Positions 32,528 to 42,435 of a stretch of DNA of 64,000 bases are shown one piece after another; within the stretch, counting starts at the first letter, position 1; the number at the start of each line of letters is the position of its first letter. This DNA comes from Diphasiastrum complanatum. Its lineage: Eukaryota; Streptophyta; Lycopodiopsida; Lycopodiales; Lycopodiaceae. Location: positions 74,240,364 to 74,304,363 of the forward strand of contig CM055097.1 in the NCBI GenBank assembly GCA_029204225.1, read 5' to 3'. A program made the position numbers and the translations under genes. The notes beneath the pieces are model-generated. The model did no database searches and was not told the origin of the DNA. It was given only the letters and a program-made list of their open reading frames with translations.

Positions 32528-33697
32528 TTAAATGATACTGCACCTTCTCCATGAAATCAAGTGGGTAGTGTTGAAATCTAAATTGTGCGACAAAAAACAA
32601 TGGTGGGCTTCGACGATCCACTTTGAAGTTGTCCAAGTTGTGAATCGAGATTCCCAGGAGCCTCCCATCATTGCAGCACGAAAATACAAGCTAGCCACCG
32701 ACAGCTGATCCTTAATGCTCTCCGAGGCCATTGGCTTATATATAGATCTTCCTAAATCCGCAAAGAAGATAATAAAAATTCGATAGTAGTTCGCATGACC
32801 CATAAACACATAAACTCCACGAATTGTTGTTGGCGGTGGCATTTCCACAATAACCTTGATTTTAGAATAATCTATGGCAATGCCATGTCTCGATATCACA
32901 TGCCCAAGCACAACTCCATGGAAAATCCATATCTGACATTTTTCTGGATTTAGAACAATTTGATACTTGCGACATCTTTCAAATACTTTTTCCAATCGAT
33001 CTAGGTGGTCTATATCTATGCTATGGACTCCAAGGTCATCCAAATAAATTTCAAAAAATTTCTGTAGATAATCTTTAAAAACAAATTGCATTACTCTTTG
33101 GAACGAACTTGTTGCAATACAGATCCCAAACGACATTACTTTGTAAGCATAGGTGTCCCATTCTGTTGCAAAAGTTGTTTTGTGACGATCTGTAGGTGCA
33201 ATCTTGACCTGGTTGTAACCATTAAATCCATCCAGAAAACTATAGGCTTCCGCTCCAACAAGGAGGTCCAAAATGCTTTTAGTAAAAGGTAACGTAAAGT
33301 GATCCTTCCGCGTCACTTTGTTCAAAGCCTTAAGATACACACAAATTCTCAATTTTCCATTCTTCTTAAGAACAATGACAATTGGTGAAACTCATTCGAT
33401 ATGCTCAATCTCATAAATGAAATCGAGGTCAAGCAGTCTCTGAAGCTCTTTCTTTATCAGATCCGCAACATTAGGATTACAACGATAGAACTTTGTAACA
33501 TTTGGAACTGCATTAGGTATTAAAAATATGGTGTGTTCAATAAGTAACGTTGGGATACCCTTCAGATCTTGATAAGTCCATGCAAAGCAATCTTGATACT
33601 TAATAAGTAACGTTCGGAGTGCTTGAAATTGTTCATGATTAAGTTGTGATCCAACTTGTACAATCTTTTCTGGTTCTCCTGGGTCAGTAAGATTCAT
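32528..33697 (-). pseudogene. Gypsy reverse transcriptase fused to 3' ORF module (copy 2)
   Basis: The first frame (33697-33392) reads EPEKIVQVGSQLNHEQFQAL to FIYEIEHIE and is stopped by TGA (33394-33392), where a Trp codon is expected. The frame then continues VSPIVIVLKKNGKLRICVYL into the main ORF (33352-32528). That ORF has ALNKVTRKDHFTLPF, AYSFLDGFNGYNQVKIAP, TTFATEWDTYAYKVMSFG, the active-site box FFEIYLDDLGVHS (a usual [FY].DD), NPEKCQIWIFHGVVLGHVIS and MGHANYYRIF. Immediately after IYKPMAS the frame enters SIKDQLSVASLYFRAAMMGG, SWESRFTTWTTSKWIVEAHH. This is the module of the 3' ORF at 14409-14693, without RNase H or integrase. A later frameshift hides the FMEKVQYHLIKIRREAN tail. It appears to be a deletion fusion. 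Confidence 0.85.
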
Positions 33698-33952
33698 AGT
33701 CTGTGTCCTAGCTGGGCCATCATAAACATCTTCACCTATTCTTCGGGTTCACGATGTGCTTTGGGTAACATGATAACCACATCATCCAGTGTATAACGTT
33801 TAAAATGTTCGGGCATATCATGTTGGACTACATCTGCTTGTTCTTTGTCAAAAGGCCTTGTCTGGGATCTTCACTTAGCCTTCTTAGCAGGAATTAATCG
33901 TGGAAATGATGACTTCTGAGAAGATAAACTCTTCTTCGAAGGTGAAGACTTC

Positions 33953-34576
33953 CTAGACGATTGTCTTGCTAGAATTCTGACTTGTAGAATCATCCTTGAC
34001 TTTTCCTTTGCCTTTATCTAGTAAGGGTGGCACATTCTTTGAATCAATCTTTTGAGATGGATTTTCCCATTTCAAGACCGTATTATAATGTTGTTTGGTT
34101 TGTTTCTTCGTCATTGACCCTGTGATCCTATCTTCCTTTAATATAACTGCTTTTGGCGGTTTTATTGTTGGTTCATCAGGAATATTATGCACTCCAAATC
34201 TGGTCGGATCCATATGATTTAGAATCTGCTCATCAGTAAGTTCTGCATTGTCATCATAAGTCAATGCATGACTCACAAGAATGAGTTCATCTTCAATCGG
34301 ATCTGGTATAGGTTCCGTTGATATCCAAGCTACATTCAGCACATTCAATGGAAAAGTGATTGGTGTATCCAAGATTCGATCCAATAATGAAATCTCGTTC
34401 AAATCTGACTGATTATCTTTTTGACACATATACCCTACTGTATAGTCAATTGTTGCAAGAGCTTCATTCCAGTTGACAGTAATGGTTTGAGAATCGTAAT
34501 GAATTTCCAAATTTTTTTTTGGTCGGTCACAAGTATAATCCGTTGTTGATGAATCATCATTTTCTTTTTGAACCAC
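33953..34576 (-). pseudogene. Gypsy pol linker between protease and RT
   Basis: A 207-codon minus frame with a basic C-terminus (KIDSKNVPPLLDKGKGKVKD) and an acidic middle (PIPDPIEDELILVSHALTYD). It holds the short motif VLNVAWISTEP, also seen as LLNVAWLPTN in the plus-strand gypsy pol at about 37142-37170. It lies between protease and RT in the same order as that element. I recognise no enzymatic domain; it is probably the spacer of the polyprotein. Confidence 0.6.
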
Positions 34577-34651
34577 TAGTTTGATAGTCCAAGTTGCAGG
34601 ATCAACCTTGATTGCACGTTCACGATTTTCAAAAGTAATTTTTTCGGTATC

Positions 34652-35116
34652 CTAGTTATGAATTAGTTGCACAACTCGTAACCATGGGCGTCCCAAAAGG
34701 ACTCGGTAGACATTTGGTGCTTTTGGTAAGTCAATTACTACGAAAGTAATGACAAATTGTACTCCGACAATTCTGACAGATATATCTTCAACCATTCCTC
34801 GCGGACGAACTGTCGTTTGATCAGCTAGCTTAATGGCAAAAGTCACAGGCTTTATCTTTGTAAGGCCCCATTTTGCACATAACTTTGTAGAAGTAAGGTT
34901 AACTCCCGAACCGCCATCTATCACAACTGCTTCATTAGGAAATTGTCTATGCTGTATCGGTAGGGTGATATTTTTTTGTTCACTTTCCCAAGCTGCTTTG
35001 ACATGGAGTACTTTATTAGATTCTTCAAATTCAACACAAAAGAGTGGCTCATGATGAACTTCTGGTTCAGCTTGAGTTAACTTTTGCGCTAATACTTCTT
35101 TTGTTTTTGGCACCAA
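34652..35116 (-). pseudogene. Gypsy aspartic protease
   Basis: The 154-codon minus frame contains AVVIDGGSGVNLTSTKLCAK, a retropepsin-like fold with catalytic D-G-G in place of the usual D-[ST]-G. LADQTTVRPRGMVEDISVRI, FVVIDLPKAPNVYRVLLGRP and a WLR end follow, matching the hydrophobic-hydrophobic-G box of gypsy proteases. It would cleave the polyprotein. A start-like MAALKF (about 35131) lies in another frame, so a single-base shift separates it from the body. No gag precedes it; 35132-36336 is leader-like, with short T-rich repeats. Confidence 0.8.
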
Positions 35117-36337
35117 ATTTAAGGGCAGCCATCTTTATAGATTAAATTAAGCAGACAATGAGATTGGATCTAGATTTTCAATCAAAACTATCTCAGATCA
35201 GATCTGCTAGATCTCTTCCACTTGACAAGTATCAAATTCTTATATCGTGAAAAAGATTTCGAAATTCAACCAATCGATACTTTTCACAACTGAAAAAATT
35301 CTCGGAAACAAAATCAGATTGTATCAGATTTGACCCAAAATTTGACAGGGACTTGATCTGAAAAATCAGAACCTAAAAATAAAACCGGCGAAGGTTCCCT
35401 AGGCAAAGGTTTAGTAGTGTTATTTTTGAAAATATAAACTCTCTAATCAGGCTTTTATGACAAATTCTTCGAAAATAACCTTCGTCGAACTCTTAGACTC
35501 AGAATCTGAGACAAATAAAGCTAGGGTAGAACTAGCGAAGGTTTCTGGCACACAAAAACATAGTTTGTATAGTTTGACGAGGGTAAAAATAAAGATTTTC
35601 TATGATCTGGATAGGATGAATGTTCGTCAAACTCAAAAATAGTAATTTACTATAAATAGAATGATCTGAAAACTTAGCGAAGGTTTTGACAAAGAATCAA
35701 AATTAATACTGGTATTTTTGCAAAAAAGAGATTTTTTTTTTTGACAAAAATATGACAATATGACAACTGATCCTCTGAGAAACCTTCTTATTTCTGATAT
35801 AATTTTTCGTCGACCTGGCAATAGATAGATCTGAATTACACCTATGCATAGTGAATCGGACGAAGGTTCTTTTTTTGTATTGTTAGGGTTTTGGTGATTT
35901 TTTTTGTGTTTTTTGATGGTTTTTCTAATATTTCTAAAAATCTGCTGGAAAGGATTGTTTGCCCTTCAAACTGAAGGTTCTATGATCAAAACCAAAGGTT
36001 CCTACAACTTGCCAAACATCTTCTGAAAAAGGACAAAAAGTAATCAGCTCTGATGACGATTTTTGTCTCCTTTTGTCCAAAATATGGTAGATTGGACCGA
36101 TTTTTGTTGTTTTTTTCTGATATCTCAGATCCAAATGGATTTTAAGATTGGTGATCTGACCAGCTTTTCCTGTTTCACAATCAGATTATATCTCAAACAA
36201 GCAAATCCACTCAAATCAGGCAAAATCACTCCCAAACTAACCCTAAATGCAGATTTAACACTATTCATGCCACAACAAGATGCCTAATGCAAGCCAACCA
36301 TCCAACAAACACGCTGCAAACTGAAAAATTAGCGTCA

Positions 36338-36357
36338 CTCCCCGGCAACGGCACCAA
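36338..36357 (-). other. Primer binding site of the inner gypsy element
   Basis: On the minus strand TTGGTGCCGTTGCCGGGGA begins three bases after the LTR end CCACTACA. It resembles primer sites of plant gypsy lineages such as Tat (tRNA-Asp-like, from memory) and is close to the one at 38337-38356. Confidence 0.85.
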
Positions 36358-36360
36358 AAT

Positions 36361-37107
36361 TGTAGTGGCTTTCTTTCCTTGCCTATCCTCAGCCCAAGGT
36401 CTAATCAATCTAGCATCGAGGAGATGAAGTTAGTTGTCACGTAGATTCATTCCCATGAGAGCGATAGCATAGTTCATATTTAAGCATGAATGGAAGATTC
36501 CCATCTAACTCTACCATCCATTAACCCTAAGCATTAACACTACATTCATTAACATTAGATCCACAATGAAGATAGCTTACTCTTTTTCTCTCCCCCTTTC
36601 TCTCTCATAAAAAAGTGTAAAAACATGCAATCTCAATAACAATCAGATCCAACAATTAGCAAAACACAATAAAAGCATGAGAGATGGAGGAAAAGTGATA
36701 GAGAGCAAGGACATTCATAAATCCATTTCACAAGAAAACCAATCTGCTTTATTGAAATGAAGATATTTACATCTGTAACAAACTCGAGTTGGTCCCTTCT
36801 TATAATAGAGAGGAGGGCCCTGGCCTCTGAATCATATTGGTCCATTTCTACCTCCCTAATTATTCAAACTTAAAAAAGAGTGAGAACCATAAAAAATTGG
36901 AGGGAAGCCCAACTTTATTCACTAACTTGACATTTAGGCCCTGCAATATTAAAAGTCTCACAAAAAGGCCTAAAGTCCTTTTATTAACTTGTAACCAATC
37001 AAATAATTATGTGATCATCGGGTTGGACTTACACACACAGGGTGCCAAATCCCTCTCACTTATTAACTAGGGTTAGGGTTGCCTTGGGATCCGCAAACCC
37101 TCCAACA
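36361..37107 (-). mobile_element. 5' LTR of the inner gypsy element
   Basis: 747 bp, starting on the minus strand TGTTGGAGGGTTTGCGG and ending CCACTACA (TG...CA). It aligns with 31772-32440. Confidence 0.92.
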
Positions 37108-38336
37108 ATTTTACTGACATCCTTCCACACAATGATGAGTTACTAAATGTTGCATGGCTACCTACTAATAAATCAGAAGATTTATTCGTCGATGATGAGA
37201 ATCTCTTACGAATTCATAATTGCCCAGAAGATTTGGACATTTCTGATATTTAGATCCTCAATTACATGGAGGCACTTCCACTTAGGGCCTATCCGCAACA
37301 TGCTTTCAAGGTGGACCCGGTTGCCAAGGTTACAGTTGAAAAGCCTAATACAAAATTCTACCGTGCCAAGTGCCCAAATTATCCATGGGATCTCTACAAG
37401 GAGGAGACCATCTTTCAAATTGATGACGAGATCCTCCATGATATACCACCCGTTCCTCATCCACACACCTCCCCACAACCAAAGCCTCAACCACGTGGCC
37501 ATGCTATGAAAGAAAAGATGAAAAAACCGCTTCAAATTCAACCGCCTGGCGACCTCACAACTGTTAGGGAAGTTCCTGAGATTGTCTCTATTCCTACACC
37601 AACCCCCGAACGTCCCCAATCACCATCCCGACAGGTAAAAGACAAGGACCCCCTCGAATCTCCAGTCCATGATGTCCATGCATACTTTAAAGACTATACG
37701 ATCGAGGATGTTACAATTCAATTACCCCAAGCTCAATGTGAGCCAAATGGTAATTCGCCCTACAAGGGCCCTGCGCAAACTATCACTCTTTTTCTGAGTC
37801 AGCCAAATGAAACCAACGAATATATTGTCCACGTCGGAGTTCATCTCAATCGTGAACAATGCAGAGGGCTTGAAAAGCTTCTACGAAAATATAGACACGT
37901 CTTTGCGTGGACCTATAAAGACATGAAAGGCGTCTCACCCCAGGTAGTTGTGCATCATATCCCGCTTAAACCGGGTGCAAGGCCAACTGCTAGTAGTCCA
38001 TACAAATGCAATCCAATCTATAAGGCCAAGATCAAAGAAGAATTACAACGCCTCTTAGATGCGAGATTTATCTATGAAATTGAAGATACTGAGTGAGTCT
38101 CCCCAATTGTCATCGTTCCCAAAAAAAATGAAAAACCTCGAATCTGTGTCGACTTTAAGAAACTTAACGCCGTCACCGAATGTGATCATTTTTCATTACC
38201 TTTTGGAGAATCCATCTTAGAAATTCTAGCAGAAGATGAGGCTTACTCCTTCTTAGATGGCTTTAGCGGATACAATATGATCCAAATTGCTGAAGAAGAT
38301 CAACATAAAACCACTTTTGCTACAGAATGGGGAACC
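37108..38336 (+). pseudogene. Ty3/gypsy pol 5' part, orientation opposite to its LTRs
   Basis: The plus frame begins in the protease-RT linker (LLNVAWLPTNKSEDLFVDDE). After a stop at about 37251 it runs 276 codons from 37266: MEALPLRAYPQHAFKVDPVA, a Pro-rich spacer, EYIVHVGVHLNREQCRGLEK, HVFAWTYKDMKGVSPQVVVH and RFIYEIEDTE. TGA at 38094-38096 again replaces the expected Trp. VSPIVIVPKKNEKPRICVDF, EAYSFLDGFSGYNMIQIAEE and HKTTFATEWGTF follow, which is RT to the middle of the palm. It breaks off at the primer site of the enclosing minus-strand element, before the YVDD-type box. It pairs with the gag at 28333-29455. Confidence 0.85.
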
Positions 38337-38356
38337 TTCCCTAGCAACGACGCCAA
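38337..38356 (-). other. Primer binding site of the 14-kb nested element
   Basis: On the minus strand TTGGCGTCGTTGCTAGGGAA directly follows the LTR end TTCCAACA. Compare TTGGTGCCGTTGCCGGGGA in the inner element. Confidence 0.85.
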
Positions 38357-39177
38357 TGTTGGAAGTAAATCTGATTTGCGAGTGTTTGGCTAGATCTACT
38401 CACGATGTGGTGTAGTATAGAGAGGATCGTCCACTTTCTAAGTTTCTACCAAGCTTCAAACGGAGTGCAAAAATAGAAAACAATGATGAAAGCAATAAGG
38501 CTTACCCAACTAGTGCTCGAAATAGAAGTGAAACTAACTAAGATGACAAAATACAAAACCTTACTAAGGCTTACCCAACTAGCAAGGTGATTAAACTAAA
38601 TTCTAGATTAATACCCAAAGGGATTGAAAAGATGGATTGCGACTGAACTAAGCATCAATCAATTAAAAACATGCCACAATAAAAGAACCAATGAAAGGAG
38701 ACAAAAGGAGACCTGAGCACCTTCCCTCAAGCTATGCACCTTCCAATGGGAACACAAGTGAAAAAGCAAAATAATCTCAAAAATAGAGAACTTGATAGCT
38801 TAATCTCAAAAGTGTTATTTACAAGGCAAATACCTCTCCTTTTATGGCAAGGAGGGTCTTCCATAAGTATCCACTAACTTATGACTAATCTATTTCTAGC
38901 CTTTCTAGAACTTCTAACTTAGGATTTAGAACTTCAAAGTTCCTTAACTTAGAAAAACTTAAGACAAAATATTTCTAATCTTAAGTTTTCTAAGTCTAAG
39001 TTCTAAATCTAAGTTTAAGCTATTTTATTATTTTTTAAGATTCTACTCATGGGCTTACAATCACATGCTATGGCGGAAGTTTATTAACAGACACTCGTAC
39101 ATGGACTTACAAAACACATGCCACAGAGTTTTATTTCTCTCTTTTTTATTTTTTCTGTGCTAGCACATATGCTAACA
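38357..39177 (-). mobile_element. 5' LTR of the 14-kb nested element
   Basis: 821 bp, minus strand TGTTAGCATATGTGCTAGCA to TTCCAACA. Aligns with 25183-25978. The target duplication copy AAAAC follows at 39178. Confidence 0.93.
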
Positions 39178-39182
39178 AAAAC

Positions 39183-39795
39183 TCTTCAAAAGATATATGA
39201 ATCCAAGAATACTTCAAGGTTGCTGTCCTTGAAGAATCAAATCCTTCAATGTTTTCAAGCTAAAGGAGAGAATAGACATTCATATGTGTTGAGAGTTAAG
39301 GACTTAAACAAGGATCTTGCTTACATAGGAGATTCCATTAAGGAGAGTGAACTTGTTCAACTAATCTTGAATGGTTTGAGTGTGGATTTTGCTAACCTAG
39401 TGCAAGGCTATGCAATTATGGACAAGTTGCCCTCACTTGAAGATCTCCAAGGAGTCCTCATGGCCGAGGAGAGTAGGAGAACTCACATCAAGTCAAGGAT
39501 GGAGAAGCTCTCCCTCATTGATGGAGATGACAAGGCTCTTTTCACCAAGAGCAAGAGCAAATCCAAAGGCAAGGGTGCTGCATTCAAGAAGAACCAAGTC
39601 AAAGGTGAAGATCAAGAAGGATCTTCAAGTCCAAGCTTGAGCAAGCCAAAGAAGGATAAGTCAAAAATCAAATGCTACTTTTGTGGCAAGATGGGGCACT
39701 ATGCCTCGGAGTGCTTCAAGAAGAAGCAATCTCAAAGTCAAGCAAACGTAGGCCAAGAGGAAGAGGAGAGCTCTCTATTGAAGATTCACTCATGA
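39183..39795 (+). pseudogene. Copia gag, 3' part, with intact zinc knuckle
   Basis: Continues the gag of 24911-25182 after the insertion: LQKIYESKNTSRLLSLKNQI, YVLRVKDLNKDLAYIGDSIK, LILNGLSVDFANLVQGYAIM, LEDLQGVLMAEESRRTHIKS. A Lys/Ser-rich stretch and the zinc knuckle CYFCGKMGHYASEC (about 39672-39713; all CCHC residues present) follow. Gag coats the RNA genome. The frame stays open to 39795, so this part is well preserved. Frames that start upstream in the LTR (from 39118) are artefacts of the insertion. Confidence 0.93.
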
Positions 39796-40815
39796 TGTCA
39801 AGTTTCTCATCTTCAAGCATAAGAGGTGAAGACCCTTGGTGGATAGATAGGACTACATGACAAGTAAGAGGGAGTATTTTTTAAACTTATCTTCCTACTA
39901 TCAAGTCAATTTTAAGCAAATGATTATGCTTGTAAGGTAGAAGGCATAGGATCCATACTTTTATGCCTGGGATCTTCAAGAAAGATTGATGGATTACTTT
40001 ACATTTTTAGTATCAGTAAGAACTTGCTTAGTGTAGGACAATTGCTTTGACAATGGTTTGACTGTGGAGTTCACCACAGATGCATGTAACATCAAGAAGG
40101 ATGCAAGATCATTGCTAGAGGCATAAGATTTGGAAAATTATTCAAACTAGATGCCTATGTGGAGTTTAATATTGTGATGCTAGCCGAGGAGACCAAACTA
40201 TCCAACCATAGTTTTTGGCACAAAATACTTGGTCACATCAACTCAAAGTCCATGGAGGTCACGTGCAAGAAGGAGCTTGCCTTAGGACTTCCAAGATTGT
40301 TGGCAAAAGAGGAGAAAGTATGTGAAGCATGTGCTCTCTCAAAAGCACATAAGAAGCCCTTCTCAAGTTCAATCACAAAGACAGCTCATAAACTTGAGTT
40401 GATCCACTCGGATGTACACTTTGCAAGTACAATGTCCAATGGAGGTGCCACCATGTTTGTTACATTCATAGATGATTGCTCAAGGTTTTGTTGGGTATTC
40501 TTACTTTCATCTAAAGCACAAGTATTTGAAAGCTTTCTTAAGTTCAAAGCATTTGTTGAGAAGCATCTTGATCACAAGATCAAAACTTTTAGAAGTGATA
40601 ATGGTGGAGAATATATCTCCAATGCATTTAAAGATTTTTGTGATTAAGAAGGATTAAAAAGGAATTATCTTGTCCCTACACCCCTCAACAAAATGGAGTA
40701 GCCGAGAGGAGGAATAGGACATTGTGTGAATGTTCTAAAGCCTTAAGGATTGATGCATGTTTATCAAAATCTTTTTGGGGAGAAGCTCTCACTTGTGCTA
40801 ACCATTTGGAGGTGG
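39796..40815 (+). pseudogene. Copia protease relic and integrase
   Basis: Right after gag comes PWWIDRTT.HMTSKREYF, a protease start in which the D-S-G box has been lost. Broken sequence leads to KNLLSVGQL-like and then KLFKLDAYVEFNIV. From 40159 a clean frame holds the GAG-pre-integrase box FWHKILGHINSKSM, the zinc-binding CEACALSKAHKKPF and the integrase core. That core has ELIHSDVHFAS (first Asp), MFVTFIDDCSRFCWVFLLSS and KTFRSDNGGEYISNAF (second Asp). After a frameshift near 40645, QQNGVAERRNRTLCECSKAL carries the catalytic Glu. Integrase would insert the cDNA. The product is split over at least three frames. The integrase C-terminus is lost to a deletion that joins it to the RT linker near 40812. 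Confidence 0.9.
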
Positions 40816-41975
40816 CCGAGGATCAAGATGTCATAGACCTTGAGGAGGAGTTAGAGCCAAGTGAACCAATCACTCCAAGAAGATCATCAAGGGTAAGAAT
40901 GGAGCCATTGAAGCTCACATACCAAGACAAGGGGAAGCAAGTTAAGGGTAATCCATCTTCATCCTTTGCACTCATTTCAAGTTTTTAAGATCCTTCATGT
41001 GTAGAAGATGCATTGAGCTCAAAGGAATGGTTTCAAGCTATGATAGATGAATATAATGATTTGATGGAGAATGGCACATGGATCCTTGTTGATAGGCCTC
41101 TTAAGAATGTGATTGGATGTAAATGGGTTTTTAAGTTAAAACTCAATCTGGATGGAAAAGTAATCAAACGCAAGTCAAGGTTAGTTTCCAAAGGATATGC
41201 TCAAGCAAAGGGCATAGATTTTGAAGAAACTTTTGTACCCGTGGCCAAGATGGTCACAATAAGGTTACTTCTTGCACTTGCTTCACATTTTGGTTGGATG
41301 CTCTTTCAAGTGGATGTTTCTAATGCATTCTTAAATGGTTATTTGGAAGTAAGACATTTTCATGGAGTAGTCCCAAGGCTTCATCAAGCTCGAGATGGAA
41401 GGTAAAGTATGTCATCTTCAAAGGAGCTCAAGCATCAAGATCTTGGAATTCAAGACTTCATGATTTCTTAGTTTCTATTGGATTCACTCAAAGTGAATAT
41501 GATCCAACTTTGTACATAATGTACGATGTAAATGACATTGTACTTTTATTGATTTATGTAGATGACATCATCCTTAGTGGTGATAACATTGATGGTATTG
41601 AGAAAACCAAGAAAAATCTATCACTAGAATTTAATATGGTAGATCTTGGTCAACTTCACTTTAAATTGGGCATAGAAGTACTTAGAGGTTTAGATTTCAT
41701 CTTCATTAGTCAAACTAAGTATGCTCAAAGTTTTTTCAATAGATTCAAGATGCAAGATTGCAAGCATGTAGAAACGCCAATGGAGCAAGATGTAAAAGTG
41801 CTCAATAAAAGTGATGAAGCATCCTTTATGGACATCACTCTTTATAGGCAGCTTATAGGCTCCTTAATGTGGATCACCATAACTAGGCCTAATCTATGCT
41901 TTAGTGTGTATAGGCTAAGTCAATATTTGCTTGAGATACATCTCGGTTACTCTAGATCATGGAATTCTCTATAGA
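40816..41975 (+). pseudogene. Copia reverse transcriptase
   Basis: The linker PSEPITPRRSSRVRMEPLKL leads to the RT start WFQAMIDEYNDLMENGTWIL, GCKWVFKLKLNLDGKVIKRK, RLVSKGYAQAKGIDFEETFV, LLLALASHFGWMLFQVDVSN and AFLNGYLE (to about 41350). A deletion removes the segment up to the palm active site. It resumes from about 41500 in a new frame with YVDDIILSGDN (about 41557), FNMVDLGQLHFKLGIEVL, SQTKYAQSFFNRFKMQDCKH and YRQLIGSLMWITITRPNLCF. Stops at 40986 and 41403 are further damage. The YVDD box itself is intact. Confidence 0.92.
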
Positions 41976-42435
41976 GGAGATGTCATTGATTTACATGCCT
42001 TCAGTGACTCGGATTTTGCAGGTGACAAAAGGGATAGGAAGTACACAAGTGCCTATGCAACATTCATTGGTGGAGGAGTACTTTCTTGGTTGTCAAAGAA
42101 ACAAGAAACCATCTCACTTTCTCCAACCGAAGCGAGTATAAAGCTCTCACCACTACAACAAAGGAGCTATTATGGATCAAAAGGCTACTTATGGAACTAA
42201 AAGTCATGAGTTTAGATGATGTTCCAACTCTCTAAAATGACAACATTTTAGCCCAACACCTTGCAACCAATCCAATCTTCCATGCAAGGTCAAAACATAT
42301 TGCGATCTCTCATCATTTGCGAGAGAGAAGGTGGAATCAAAGGAGATATCTTTGGAGCATGTGGCAAGTAGTGAATGTATTGCTGATATCCTCACTAAAC
42401 CACTTCAAAGAGCTGTATTTGTGAAGTTAAATTAG
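41931..42435 (+). pseudogene. Copia RNase H
   Basis: From 41931 the frame reads DLHAFSDSDFAGDKRDRKYT, SAYATFIGGGVLSWLSKKQE, TISLSPTEA, the copia RNase H start with its catalytic Asp and the STEAEY-like box, here damaged. A frameshift near 42130 moves on to KALTTTTKELLWIKRLLMEL-like sequence, and the end SECIADILTKPLQRAVFVKL lies at 42375-42432. RNase H removes the RNA strand during reverse transcription. It closes the copia coding region that began at 24911. Confidence 0.9.

Larger units (their letters stand above)
31772..37107 (-). mobile_element. Inner gypsy-type derivative element (minus)
   Basis: LTRs at 31772-32440 (end trimmed) and 36361-37107 flank 3.9 kb. On the minus strand the order is LTR, primer site TTGGTGCCGTTGCCGGGGA (36338-36357), about 1.2 kb of leader, protease, linker, RT, a fragment of the coiled-coil 3' ORF, polypurine tract and LTR. 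Gag, RNase H and integrase are missing, so it must have depended on a helper. It is nested inside the element at 25183-39177. No target duplication can be checked because the left LTR end is replaced by the (CT)n tract. Confidence 0.88.
25183..39177 (-). mobile_element. 14-kb nested gypsy-type LTR element (minus)
   Basis: Both ends carry copies of one LTR (25183-25978 and 38357-39177). On the minus strand the order is 5' LTR, then a primer site (38337-38356). The internal region follows, then a polypurine tract (25981-25992) and the 3' LTR. The target duplication is GAAAC (25178-25182) against AAAAC (39178-39182), one mismatch, inside a copia gag whose frame continues across it. The internal region is chimeric: a coiled-coil ORF in sense orientation near the 3' end, a gag-pol block in the opposite orientation, and later nested insertions. 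The two LTRs differ at several percent of positions, so the insertion is not recent. Confidence 0.9.

Noticed and set aside
37147-37509. Separate plus ORF overlapping the gypsy pol start
   Set aside because: It is the out-of-frame shadow of the pol linker, which reads continuously in another frame.
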